64,000 nt of DNA from Antitrichia curtipendula. Lineage: Eukaryota; Streptophyta; Bryopsida; Hypnales; Leucodontaceae. The notes beneath the pieces are model-generated. The model did not search any database. It saw only the letters and a program-made list of their open reading frames with translations, and was not told the DNA's origin. Within the stretch, counting starts at the first letter, position 1; each line of letters opens with the position of its first letter. The stretch spans positions 18,228,001 through 18,292,000 of the forward strand of contig OX579637.1 in the NCBI GenBank assembly GCA_951230915.1. Direction: 5' to 3'. A program made the position numbers and the translations under genes. Positions 35,400-48,119 of the stretch are shown here, in pieces.

Positions 35400-37140
35400 C
35401 TAAGAAATTGAGGAAGTAGAAGCACTATGCAGGGCTATTTCTTTGTTAATGATTAATGGAATATTCCAAAAGCCAAGCATCTCTAGCTTGAGGGAGCTCT
35501 TCATCAATTCGTACCACACTTGATTGCCCCAGCCCCTATCATTTCTACCTTGGAGTCATAGGGTCTCAGAAATGCCCTAGCCTTTGGCTTCTTATACTTG
35601 CTTCTAGGGAAATTTTGAAAAGTTCTTCAATATAGAGCAAAAGCTCTTGATAGCTCTTGTTTTTGTTCAAAGGTCTTTAGACTTGTGAAAAAATTCTTCT
35701 TTTGAAACCATAAAGAGAAGTTGCTTCATGGCCTTTGTGATGATATAGTTCCTCTTGAAATCCTTTCATGCCTTCCTACAATAACTTCTTTTTTAGTCAA
35801 AGAAGGCCAAACTACGCTTCTTAAGCCAAAAAACTTCTTCATAGGCTACTTTGTCTTTATCTGCTCTAGCCATTGTTTTGCGTTGTAGTCCACAATGCCT
35901 CCCAATACCTTCTTGATGGTCATCTTTGGATGAAAGTGAGTCCTATTTGGCATTTCTGTTTAAGATGTGGAATGCCACTTTTATGAGATTAGCCTCAGTG
36001 GTGTTCCTCAACCACTTGAAGAACTTAGGGCTAATTACCCCGTCCTTCTGTTGGTTCGAAATCTTGTATCCTTCAATAGAATTAATGTTTTACTTGCTTA
36101 TCCGTCAATTATAGCAAAGCAATTTTACATGGCCGCGTAGAACTCTATACACTTTTAATATGCATATTATTATAGAAAAAATTCAAGTCAAATCAACTTA
36201 AACAAAGAAGCTTACCATCCACTTCTAGTCAACACTTGTATCCATCATCATCTTTGGCTTTAGTTCTAGAAGTGATTCACTTTGATATAGAACGCTGATG
36301 TTGGCCAAATGATCTTGCGTACTTGTTCCAACCTAAATAGCACTCTTAGGCCTTGAACTTTTTGTACTTTGCCTTATTTACATGAAATGTCTTTATCATT
36401 TTGGATGCTTTCACGTTCTGCTACCTGTTTACCATCCATAATTTCCTAGACCTTATATCTTTGAAGTCTTTAGTCCGCTTAGTTAGATTTCAAGGCATCA
36501 TGCATAGTGTCATTATTTTGCTTGGATTAGGTTTCTCGAGATAATATTTGAGAGTTGATTGCATGCCTTTCTCTTCAAGGCAACAGATGTTCAGTTTTGT
36601 TAAAAAGGACTCCACTTGGTCAATCAAGATTAAATATGTTTGGTCAATCCTCCAATGTACAATTCCGTGCAGAATGACTAATATTCCTTGTAAATCTTTC
36701 TCGATTCCTCGTAGTTTAGCTCTTCATTACTCCCCTATGTGTCCCTAAAGACAGCTATGATTGCTAAGGCCATATTGTCTTCTTCTAATTCCTTTGTTTC
36801 TTCGTTGATAGCAGCCTTTCTCCAAGTTTTTTTAATTTTCAAGGGACTTTATAGGCCTAATTTTTGTCCGTCTCTTAAAGTGGTCTTCCATCTTGTCTAG
36901 CTCTTTCCTATCTCGATTGTTTCATTCACGTGAGACTTGTAGCTTGCACCCACTTTTGTGTACTCTCTAGAGATTGAAAGGAGCTTCATGTTCTTTGCCT
37001 TCTCTTTTATTTTCTCTTTCTCATTATCAAACCTCTTTAGAAAATTGTATAGTTGAGACCAAAGGACCGGATGGCTCAGGGTCCTCCATCTTTGGTCACC
37101 CATCTTTTCTCCTCAATGTATTTGATTGAGACCCCTTTAC
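35400..37140 (-). pseudogene. Q-family element protein, decayed (Q3)
   Basis: On the minus strand the block at ~36,080-35,850 reads VISPKFFKWLRN, NLIKVAFHILNRN and, one frame over, GGIVDYNAKQWLEQIK. This matches the FFK.(L/M)G ... H.L ... AEHWVEHRK order of Q1 and Q2. Upstream (37,103-36,900) a frame reads RWRTLSHPVLWSQLYNFLKR, SREYTKVGASYKSHVNETIE. Near 36,700-36,540 it reads LYIGGL..HI / LIDQVESFLTKLNICCLEEK in other frames. There are many stops and shifts. Palindromes of the TTCAACTTGA type occupy the upstream side (37.57-38.11 kb), as in the other elements. Confidence 0.5.
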
Positions 37141-37569
37141 AAACCTATAAAAAAACAAATTCTCTTAGCTCCAGCAAGTCATTGATGGTGTCCTTTAAAG
37201 GTACAACATAGGAGAACATGCATTCTTCTTTTTGATCTGAATAGATCGTCTTGTACAAGACAATAAACATATTGCCAAAACCAATCTTTATTTATGTGCC
37301 AATCTTGTATAAGGAAATTGGTAGTGTTTCTAAACACTCTTTCTACTTGGTTTTAAGACTAAGGTGGCCAAACATTGGGGTTAGGGCGATGCTCCAACAC
37401 TCTCCTGCTTCTGGATCTTTTCATGTCCATCATTTGCCAAAGATGAACTCATCTTTGTAGTCCCTTGGGCCTTGAGTTCTCATCACCCTCAATCAAAAAG
37501 CGCCTAAAGTTTACATGGACTTTTGTCTTTTGCTTCTCCATATCTGCATATATCGACTACTTTGTAAGT

Positions 37570-38109
37570 TTCAAGTCAATTTGACTTGTATAAGTCAATG
37601 TGATTATGAATCAGGTTTCCATCTATCAAGTCAATTCAAATTTAATGGTCTTATTCTAGTTCTTTGCTTATGTCAAAGTGGAATTCAAACCTATACAACT
37701 TGAATGACATTGAAAGATTCACTTTGATGTTACTACTTATCTAAAGTAGTATCAATTTTATCTGACTAGGAAGGAGCCATTCAAACTGATTTGAGTTGAG
37801 TTGATAACAATATTTCAGTTTAATTCAAAGGACAAAAAGGAAGGATCTCAAGTCGATACAACTTTAATTGAACTAGAAAGTCAAGTTGTCTATCTACAAA
37901 AAAAATTTATGTTTTTCTTACATTTTTTTATTCCACTCAACTTGAGTCAAGTTGATTAATATGTAAGGGAAGGGTTTCATCTCATCACTACAGAGTATAA
38001 AGGAATCGTTTTTAGAAATGGATTCAAGTTGTATTGACTTGATTTTTCTCAATCATTTGTTTTGTGCTTATGAAATTTTTTTAATCTAGTCAACTTGATT
38101 CCAGTTGAA
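37570..38109. repeat. 21 bp palindromes, arm TTCAACTTGA type, upstream of Q3
   Basis: Sites at 37,570-37,590, 37,780-37,800, 37,936-37,956, 38,022-38,042 and 38,089-38,109; all 21 bp with one centre base. The best is CTCAACTTGA-G-TCAAGTTGAT. More half-sites occur to ~38,300 (TTTGAGTTGAATTGATTTCA). The arms equal the P1/P2 type (TTCAGCTCGA) with CpG changed to TpG/CpA. Confidence 0.75.
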
Positions 38110-38309
38110 TGGAGTATCTTCTATAGATGGATTCACCTACTAATTCCTATTGCGGTTTCTTCTAAACATGAATTGTTTCTGCTAATTTAACTCAATGCGA
38201 GATAAATTACCTTTTTTGTTTTTTTTGTATTGTGTATGAGCATTACAAAGGTGGTATCAACTTGAACTGGCTTTGAGTTGAATTGATTTCAAGTAGATTG
38301 GACTTCTTC

Positions 38310-40899
38310 TTTATGTTAAACCTTCACATGCTAGAAATTCCATCAAAATATTTTCAATTCCACACTAAAACCTAGGAAATACCATGAGTATTGCACAAAC
38401 AAACAAGCAATCATATGCAAAAAAAACAAAAAAACACCTAAAGACTAATTTGAGTCGATTCTTAAACCTCCCTTTGACAAAAATAGCACTAGTAGCTCCA
38501 ATTGCTTTGACAAAGTAGACAAAAAGAATCCCAAGATTTGCTTACAAACAACGAAATAAAGTGTATTTATAGAAAAGAATTCATTAGCATTCACAAAAAA
38601 CACACACAAGATTAGAAAACAGAAAACCAAAGATTCACAAAAGTATAAATGTGATTTATAAATTTTTAACCTTATAAACTCTAAACCATCATAAAGAACA
38701 TGAGACAGTAAAGTAGAGGGTGAAGTCAAAGAGACTCAGAGCATCCTCAACCAAAATTAAGCATTTACAAATCTCGAGGGGTGCACTTAGTTCTACTACA
38801 ACAAACCACGTGCAAACAAGTGGTTTCTAATAAACTATAAATTCAACCTAAAATTGTGAGCATTGTTTAATAATGACTATAGGTTTATATTGCCAAAATT
38901 TCCAACTCAAATAAAATATGCAATGATTTCTAGAAGAGGTTGAAAATGATCTAAAATGGCATGTTTTTCAACTCAAATAATTATAGAGAATACATTTAGA
39001 TGACCATTGAATCAATATTCAACTCAAAATGAGCTTTCAATAGAGAATTATTTTTAGAAATTTTTTGTTCACTTTTTAGACAATTTTTTCTTATATAATA
39101 TAGGGGTGTGAAAGTTATTTTTTAGTTCTATAGTGCATCTTTTTACTTCAAAAATTTGTAACTAATTATTATCAACAAATAAAAATATCAATAATTCAAA
39201 ACATAAACTTTCAAAGTAGGAAAATCTATTCAGATTTTTTTAATTTTTTTTTTTTTAAAATTCAAAAAGTAAATAGGGGGTCCAAAATTTTGTTCGCATG
39301 TGGTTTCTAATAGACACTTTAAGTGAACCCCCCAAATTACAAATGAAACAATGGAATACCAAAGTAAAGAAAACAATTGAACACAAAACTCAAAGGCTAG
39401 TAGGTAAGAAAAACCATTAAAGCTAAAAGCTTAGGTAGAATTACAACGCAAAAGCAAGATTTAAGAATAATCAAACCTGAGAAATTATACAAGCGCCAAA
39501 AAACTTGAAATCCACACAGTCCAATATTCAAAATTCAAACTCTTAGTACCTCGACCAATTCAAACTTTAAGTTGATGTTGTCCAATTCAAAATTCAAAAC
39601 TTGAGCACCTTCAGCAATTCAAATCCTCAATAGCTTTTGCCACAAATTACCAGATGGCCTCCATGCAATAAGTCACCAAATCGCTACAAATTGGTTAAAA
39701 TCCTCAATCACCTAATCACCCTCACGCCACCAACAACCAGTTGATTTTCAAAATATAGATGGCGAACTCCCCCATATTGACACCCTCCTCTCAAACTGCC
39801 ACTGCCACCAACACAAACCATGTCCCAAATACTTTCAAAGACTAAGAAACTCAACATTCAATATGCTCAAAATGTGTTAGATCACAATGCAAAGGAGAAG
39901 CCATGAGAGGTAGCTCGCATGGTGCTTTGTATAGGATTAGGCACATCATTAACCTTTAAATAATGAGTTGGTCACCGTGAAAATCTATTTTGTCACCTTG
40001 TTAATTGTTGAAATTAACAATAATAAAAATAAAAATAAAAATAAAATAAATAAAATAAAAATTCATTGGAAAGCAAACTATTGTAGAAGACCTTCCCTTT
40101 TCACACAAAATTCCTGAGATGAATAGTTGCACTTTTGTTCTACATGGAGAGTTTCTTCATCATTCATCGGCTTAAAAACTTCCTCCGCGTTGTTCTAAGA
40201 ATAAGGCGGACTTTTTTAAAAGTGGCATCCATTTTTCCAAAATTGAAAGTTCTTTTGGTACAACAATATACTATTTTTAAGCTTGATAATTTAATGCAAT
40301 CTCTTCTGGCATTTTTAAAGTAAAAATTTGAACTTCTACATCGTTTTGATCTTCATTATTTTAAAACTTCACTAAAAAATACAGAATACATCTGAAAAAT
40401 ATTAAAATTCTAAAATCTATGAACTCTAATTTAAAAATCTAATGAAGTTTTACAAAGATTAGGCATGAAATTTCCGTTCAGGATTAATGAAGTTTCTACA
40501 AGATTCTAATAATTTTTAATTAAGGGTTGGTTTTAAAATAGGCATTGTTGTAGGAAGTTGCCATTTACAAACAAGCTCCATTATTTTATTAACATGAAAT
40601 TGTCTTAAACTATTTATTGATTGTCTTTGATGGCGTATGTAACAATTTTTCTTGTTAGAAAGCAACACAAGGGCCACACTTTGATGGTGTATACAAAAAA
40701 TTCTCTTCTCATAAAGCAACACAAAAAAGTCACTTAAAATATCACCCTAAACCACGTGCATCCTCATTTAGGACACCCTATTGACTTAAAAATGTTTGAA
40801 TTCATAATTAAAAGAAGTTAATAATCGAAAGAGTTAAAGACTTTGGAAATTTATGATTATAAATTATTGATATAAATATTTGTTTGGGGTACATACTTC
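38310..40899. other. AT-rich non-coding tract
   Basis: No supported gene. Includes a 40 bp TAAAA/ATAAAA microsatellite at 40,021-40,061 and a poly-T run near 39,236-39,256. Confidence 0.45.
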
Positions 40900-41836
40900 A
40901 ACCCCTAAAGGTTTTTGACTATGTATTCACCAAAAACTCTCCAGAACTGCCATTTCTAATATAGGTACCAAATTTTAGAAAAAACACATTTTTTGATAAA
41001 TGAAACCATAGGATCTTGTAGTAAGCTAGTTTGAAAAGATGTGGGAAAATTTTCAAAAAATTCCACTACGTAGATTGCAAGATATTAGCATTTGAAGTGA
41101 CCAAAATCTTTTTTCAGTCTCTGCAAAAAACTGGGCAACTACAGTCCATAAGGTCATACCTCTATGAAAAAATTTTAAAAATGGTTGTAACTCTTTGTAT
41201 TTATTATTCAAGGCAAGTTGGCTACATCCTTGAAAACTTTTAGACATTTGGAAGTGTAAAACATATAGATAAAAATAGTAAGTAAGCAGAAGTAGAAAAT
41301 GATTCAAAATATTAAATTATTAACCATTTATTTATGGAATTGAAAAATGCCAATCCAATTTTTGTAATGTTGTAATGAACAACCTAAACCTAATGTTTTG
41401 TTTTGTTTTAAAAAATTAAAAATTGAGTAACATAAAGGACTTCAAAGCTTATTTTAGAATAGAGATTTCATAACTACTTGTAAACTGCCTACAACTAAAA
41501 TGCCTTATAACTTTCATCTCATTAATCATAAAATTATAATTCAAAGTTTTTGTGTATATAGAAATCCAAAAAAAAACATTTAAAATTTTATTTTTTTCAA
41601 AAAAGTAATTTTAAAATAAGTTTTTCTTGCTACTTGCCAAGCAATGAAAACTACATATCATTCAGTCTCTTTTTGACAATGTAGTCAAATGTTATGATAA
41701 TTTTTGGACCTTAAAGCTACTCCTTGAAAAAATGTTGTGTTAAAATTTCAAAGTAAAAAAGTAAAAATTCCATTTGTAGTGAGTTGTCCAAAATAGCTAT
41801 GTTGCCAAAATATGCAATTTGGTCCTCTAGGGGTTA
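40900..41836 (+). repeat. ~936 bp non-coding element, copy II
   Basis: Begins AACCCCTAAAGGTTTTTGAC and ends CTCTAGGGGTTAA. Collinear with copy I throughout and of practically the same length, with both terminal repeats present. Confidence 0.75.
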
Positions 41837-42724
41837 AAAAGATACACTACATGACTATTGTAAAAATAGTTTGGGCCATCAAATATATTTAATAAAAGAG
41901 TGTTTTCAAAATGAACAAAATTGTACATCTAAATTAAAAGAGGTGTACTCAAAGTTTATTTTTCTTTAAATTTCATGTATTGTTCATATTGTTGCCATTT
42001 CTATTTTATGTTCAAAGGAAATCTAAGAAAGTACTAAATACTAAACTCTTGTTGTAGTTGAAAGGACCAAAATAGATAAATTCATGAAATAAATATGAAG
42101 AGGTAGTGTTAAAAAAATGTAGAAGTTGTAAGTAATATGAAGATTCAAAACTCATAAGGATACAAAATTGGTGCCATTTTATTTTAATGTTCAATGAAAA
42201 AACAAAAATAAAAACGTGGACTTTTCACTTTGAAATGTTTGAATTTATAAAATGAAATGAATTAAAAAAAGAAAACGGAGGGTGCTTCACAGCTTCTCTA
42301 CACCCAAATAAGCATTTAGGAATTCAAATTTTTATTTTTTAGTTAGATATTAATTGTAATAAAATACCATTGAAGTCTGCTTCTATGAAATGTTGATATG
42401 AATAACGATTCATTTGTTAATACTAGGTGACAAATTTTGCGTTCAATATATTTGTATATGAAATATAAGTATTACCACAATTTTCTAAATTATCATGTGA
42501 ATTTCATTAAAAAATAGTTAGATTTTAAATTTAGAGTAGAATGTTTGGACTTGTTGTAACTGTTAGAATTATGGATTTCTAATATATAACTTTTTAATTG
42601 TCCTCTAGCTAGTTCTTGGAGCACATGAACACCACCTATATTCACTAGTGTTTACACCAAATAATAAAGGAAAAGAAAATTGCAATAACCTTTTTAAAAA
42701 ATAATTTAGTTCATTTCACTTCTA

Positions 42725-42860
42725 GAAAATTCATTTTTTTTGTTGATTTGTTCGCGTGGATCTAGGTTACTTTTCTGTTGATTTGGACAGTAATATGTTG
42801 AAATCTATTGAAAACTGACCTAAATTAATGCGACCAAATCAACAAAAAAAATGAATTTTC
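42725..42860. repeat. 136 bp foldback element with 31 bp inverted repeats
   Basis: Left arm 42,725-42,755 begins GAAAATTCATTTTTTTTGTT; right arm 42,830-42,860 is its reverse complement with one mismatch (TGTTCGC against TGGTCGC). The 74 bp centre has no frame. A MITE-like insertion just before the 181 bp array. Confidence 0.85.
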
Positions 42861-42899
42861 AAGTAGTATTTTCAAGAAACTCTTTATTAAATACAAAAG

Positions 42900-44290
42900 T
42901 ATTTAAATACAATAGTTGTCAAATGTAGAGTTTTTCCCATCATTTTCACACAAGTTTCAAAAATAATAATAATTAAGGTTTTCTAAACTACAAGTCATGG
43001 CTAATAACTTGAATGCATTACGTGGGAAATGAAATTATAGTAGTTGTCTAAATTTGATTTGATCAAGAATTCTACATCTACTAGGTATTTATAAGCAGTA
43101 CATAATTATAGCTTCTTCAGTCATTCTCATGCAAGTTTTAAGATATTATTGATTCAGTTTCTTTATACTATAGGCTTTGTCTTTTGACTTACATAAACTT
43201 TTTGGAAGATATGAAATTCTAGTAGTGGTAAATGTGTTTTGATGATGAATCCTATATCTTCTAGCTATTTACAAGTAGTATATAATGATAGTTTTTTCAA
43301 TCATTCTCATGTGAGTCTTAAGACGTTTTTGATTTAGCTTCTTCCTACTAAAGGTCATGCTTTTAGACTTATATTCATTATGTAGAAAATGTGAAATTCC
43401 AATAGTGGTCAAAATTTGATTTGATTATAAATCTTATATCTCCTAACTATTTACATGGTACAAAATTATTGTTTGTTTTGTCACTCTCATGCAAGTGGTA
43501 AGACATTTTTGAATTAGCATCCTCATACTACAGGCTATGGTTTTTGACTTACATGCATTTTGTAGAAAATGTGAAATTCTGACAGTGGTCAAAATTTGAT
43601 TTGATTATAAAATCTATATCTTCTAAATATTTATAAGTGGTACATAGTTATATCTTTTTCTTTCATTTTCATGCAAGTAGTAAGACATTTAGGATTTACG
43701 TTGCATACGCTACAAACCATGATTTTTGACTTGTATGCATTTTGTAAGAAATGTGAAATTCTAATACTGGTCAAAATTTGATTTAATTATAAGTCCTACA
43801 TCTTCTAAATATTTACAAGTGGTACATAATAATATGTTTTATGTCGTTCTCATGCAAGTTGTAAGATAATTTTTTATTTAGATTTTTTACTGTAGTAGCC
43901 ATGGTTTTTGACTTACATACATTTTGTGGAAAATTTGAAACTCCAATAGTGGTTAGAATTTGACTTGATCATAAATCCTGCACTTCTAACTATTTACAAG
44001 TGGTATATATATATTTCTTTTCAGTCATTCTCATACAAGATTTAAGAAATTAAAAATTTGGCTTTCTATATTACAAACCATGATTTTTAATTTCAAGGCA
44101 TTTTGTGGAGAGTGTAAAATTCTAATAGTGGTCAAAATTTGAATTGATCATTGATCTTACACTTTCTAACTAGTTACAGATGGTACATATTTTTATTTTT
44201 TCTATTATTTTTACACAAATTACAAGACATTTTAGATTTGAGTTTTCCGAACTACAGGCCATGGCTGATGACTTTATGGACTGAATGATT
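42900..44290 (+). repeat. Tandem array of a ~181 bp satellite-like unit, ~7.5 copies
   Basis: The marker GAAATTCTAATAGTGGTCAA recurs (with changes) at 43,031, 43,213, 43,393, 43,573, 43,755, 43,937 and 44,115: spacings 182, 180, 180, 182, 182 and 178 bp. Each unit also has AAATTTGATTTGAT, TATCTTCTAA.TATTTACAAGTGGTACATA, a TCATTCTCATGCAAGT block and TTTTTGACTTACATGCATTTTGT. A partial unit starts the array near 42,900. Diverged copies, no coding potential. Confidence 0.9.
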
Positions 44291-44774
44291 ATAATGTTTC
44301 ATCATAAGGGTGTCAAAACTATGCAAGTGTTTGAACACTTTCATTCTTTGTTCCATATGCCAAATTTAATATTAAGTTGGTAAACCAAAAAAATGAAGAA
44401 AGAAGGCCTAAAAAACATAATTTCAATCAATTTAGGGCTTATCAAAATGTACACTGTAATTTTTTAAACAATTTTTTCTACAAGATCTAATGTATTCAAG
44501 GCTCATTTCCAAGAATTTTCAATACTATAGAAATTAAGTAAAGATTGCAGTGGACACATTTGCCCAAAATCTAGAAAAGAATACTAACAATATGTTGTAT
44601 TCAAAATTAGACTTTTGAGACAAAAATAGAATTTGCAAAGCCTCTTATCCATAAATTTAAACTATTTAAAACAAGAACATTGTTAGGGTTAATTCTACTC
44701 TAAAATATTGTCAACAACAAAATTTGGGGCCTCATGCACTTAGAAATTAATAAAGGTGAGTGTGAAAAAAATTT

Positions 44775-44830
44775 AACCCTAGAACTTTAAATCCTAAATC
44801 CTAAAAATATCTTATATCCTAGGCCTTGGA
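44775..44830. repeat. Short degenerate telomere-like tract
   Basis: AACCCTAGAACTTTAAATCC, TAAATCCTAAAAATATC and CTTATATCCTAGG variants of CCCTAAA. Confidence 0.35.
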
Positions 44831-45028
44831 TTTAATTATAAAAAAGGGCAAAAAAAAATATATGCAATAAAGTGCATTTAAAAACTTTGTAACTGAATTT
44901 GGAAGCTGCCTCGTAGACTACAAAAATGGCATACACGTAGACATTAACAACCTTCACATGTTGCGCATCATTATTTTTAGAGTTATTTTTAATCATTATC
45001 AACTTTCATTATCAACGAGTTTCCTACT

Positions 45029-45659
45029 TTCAACTCAATGTGAGTTGAACAAACACCATATTGATGTTGAATATGCGTTTTCAAATAGTTCAACTCAATG
45101 CAAGTTAAACTACTATTTGTTTGCTTACCATAAAACATTTTTTTAAATGGAATTCAAGATGAGAATAATTGAATTAGATCTGAGAGCAATTATCAAACAT
45201 TTATTTCAATTGGGCTACATCTCCCTAATCCAAAATAGAGCAATTCAACTCACAATGATTTGAATAATCCTCTGAAGATGAATCTACAATTATTAATTAT
45301 TGTATTGGCCTATAATAATCTTTTGAAAATGATAAGCAGGAAATCTGTGAATTAAATTTTTTACATTGCTTGTCATTATATAAAATGTTTGAAGATTACA
45401 TAATTGATATTAGAACGTGTTTAACTTGATTTGGCTTGAATCACGTAAGTCACTCTTGAAATAATTTTTTTTAAGGGAACTGATTTTATATAAAAACTTT
45501 ACCATCAATTTGCAATTCAAATCATGAACATCAGAGGTGTGATTACCTCATATTAGTTGTTTCAATAATTCTTTCTCACCATAATAACAAACTTTAAAGT
45601 CATTGATGAATACAGTAGAATATTAAGGATTGTGATCATTCAAATCGGCTTGACTTGAA
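45029..45659. repeat. 21 bp palindromes, TTCAACTCA/TTGA type, upstream of P3
   Basis: Sites at 45,029-45,049 (TTCAACTCA-ATG-TGAGTTGAA, perfect 9 bp arms), 45,089-45,109, 45,244-45,264, 45,420-45,440 and 45,639-45,659. All 21 bp, directly upstream of the P3 coding remnants, in the same relative position as at P1 and P2. Confidence 0.8.
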
Positions 45660-45749
45660 TGACAAGCAATATTGTATATTTGAATTAAAAAATGTTTTCC
45701 AATATGTTGTCTACACAATGACTTAACAATTGCAGATCTATGTGCAATC

Positions 45750-48115
45750 ATCATGAAGCCATACAAGAATTCGTTTCAAGAATACCCATCTGACAAAGGA
45801 GAAGTTGAGAATGTACTTGAGATAATTGTCGACATTTCTCACTGCAAAGGCATAAGAGGATGACCAAAGTTGTCATTTTATAAATGCTAATGGACTACCA
45901 GTGGTTGAGGGAATCTTTCACAACATGAACTCCAACCTTGTCATAGCTAGCAACGATTCTCTAGAAGGTTCTCTTGTTGCAAATCAAATCTCAAAGTCAC
46001 TTCATATTGTAGACGTTCTAGAAGACTAGAAGTACTCTTTTTGAGCATGGCCCATTCAACATGTGTTTTTGAATGGGGCAAGCCTCCGCAATCACAAGAT
46101 TTGAGACAAGTACAAGTTTCAGCATGCTAGCCTATCAGAGCCATTCTCATTAGGTGCAAGACCGTATACCAACATGGCCAAGAATCCTCCTCTTCTTCAA
46201 ACTTGTGTAAAAGCTAACAATCTATTTACTGAAGAGTCTATCAATTCTATATTAAGCAAGGTCTGTTGCTTGAGCAATTGTATTCAACCTTTTCTAAGAG
46301 ATAAGACTTGAGCTTTCTATGAATGTATGACAACCTTCAAATTTTGCTACCATATGAAGTTGGACGTGCATTGATAGGTCCACCGTGATGCTTAGGGCAA
46401 GAGGGTGGTCATTGTGGAGGGGATTGATGTTTGTATTGTGCCATATTGTAGATGTTTTGGAATTTATCTTCCATTGTTCTCAAGAAAATAGTACTGGGGG
46501 TGAACGAGCTCAATTGCATGGAAATTTGGATATACAAAAGACTCAAAAGCATATGATCCAAGCCGTCGCGACATTGAAGTGTACACTTGAAAAATCGGAC
46601 GACCAAATGTCGCATTGCACGCATACTCTTCCTTTTAGAGGAAAAATGGTGTCAAAAATTTTGCCAACCACATTTATATGGAAAGGGACTATTTTTGTAG
46701 TCAATACAATAAATGTTGTTTTTTGGTTAAAAGAAATCTTTACTTTGAATATCAACAAAATTAAAAAATTGAACTTCCCTGAATACAGTGCGAAGAACCC
46801 CAAAGATAATTTTGCTTTTTGTTTTGACACTGATAGATATTATGCATAGAGAAGGACTGCTTTAGTTGGATTATGACAAAAATAGGACCATCTATTGGAA
46901 AAACATAATGCATGCGCTTGGGTTCATTGAGATAATTATTATGCAATTCATTATAATTCAAGCACCTATCGTGACAAATGCTTAATGATCATACAAAAAC
47001 AACATCTCCTTTGTTTTCCACAAGATTGTTGGACTCAAGAAGTTACCAGTATCAATGATTGGAATGACTGTTTATGGGCAGAGCGATGTGCGTTACACGC
47101 ATTACAATCTTGATAGTTTCCTCTTGCAAGACCTTAAACTCCCCTCAAAGTATACCTCTTGAGAATTATTTATTGGGTCGAACTCTATTTTGTGCGGTAT
47201 TGCAAGAAGCTGAAACGTGCAAGTCATCACTTCTGCCAACGCTCAAAGTCTCAGTTGAAGCGACTCTCCTTCCTTCGATTTTGAACATTCAAATGGATAA
47301 TGCTATAGGGACAACAAAAATCAATATGTGTTCGCGTGTTGGTCCCTCTTGGTTGCAAAAAAGATCTTCTAAGAGGTTTATATCAATTTTATGCCGGTCG
47401 CTCATAAGCATGATGACATTGACTCTTTGTTTGGCAAATGGAACATGCAGTTGAAGGAAGGAAAACTTCTCTACCATCCCATCCCTCATAAAGTCCTCCA
47501 TGGATGTGAATTTTGTACGTACAGTTCCTCATTTGATTGAAGAGGTAGCAAATTTCAAAGCCTTGATAAAAGACTTTTTTTTGGAAGAAAAAGAAGCACT
47601 TGTCACTCATACCAAGGCACAACAATTCAAGTTCTATTTGAATGCAACAAATGTTCTAATCATGAAGTATAAGAAATATTGCACAAACAATGACTAGCTT
47701 CCAGAAGAAGATGGGATCGAATTGTGGTGAGAAGACTCCAAAAGACAAAGTCTATGGCCTCGTGGGGAGCCACTACCTATTGTCTACCTTCCATTGTGGA
47801 GCGTGGATGGCATTTCCAAGGGATTATTTGGATTCATCAAATATTGGGAGGCATTGTGCAATGAAGACAAGAGTGGAGAATATAGGATATGATTTCAGCA
47901 TCTAATATTCTATTGGCAGGTAGTGAATGCAACCTGAAAGGAGCTAATTGAAACATTTGAAGTGTTGAAGGACAGATATTGGTGTTCTTTCTTAATTGAA
48001 ACAATAGAGGACAAACTTGATGACAGTGGTGAGGTTTGTGAGGAGTTTGTTGAGGATGATGCCTTTATGGGGCAACATTGCGATTGTCTGTTGCCATCTT
48101 TCTAAGTGGGGTGTA
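45750..48115 (+). pseudogene. DUF7869-type putative transposase, strongly decayed (P3)
   Basis: Collinear with P1 and P2. The segment 46,500-46,850 reads ATLKCTLEKSDDQMSHCTHT, VSKILPTTFIWKG, IFTLNINKIKKLNFPEYSAK and NFAFCFDTDRYYA, matching P1 ATLKCILGKEADHMPHHTCT and following. Around 47,310-47,460 it reads RDNKNQYVFACWSLLVAKKI, (stop) EVYINFMPVAHKHDDIDSLF. The P1 motif VGHTHDNIDALF is thus VAHKHDDIDSLF here, with key positions changed. Around 47,700-48,110 the C-terminal part is still followable (LFGFIKYWEALCNEDKSGEY). The N-terminal 600 bp is only faintly readable. Frameshifts are frequent, so this is the oldest of the three copies. Confidence 0.75.
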
Positions 48116-48119
48116 ATAA

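Noticed and set aside
40021..40061. Possible regulatory A-rich element
   Set aside because: Simple TAAAA microsatellite.
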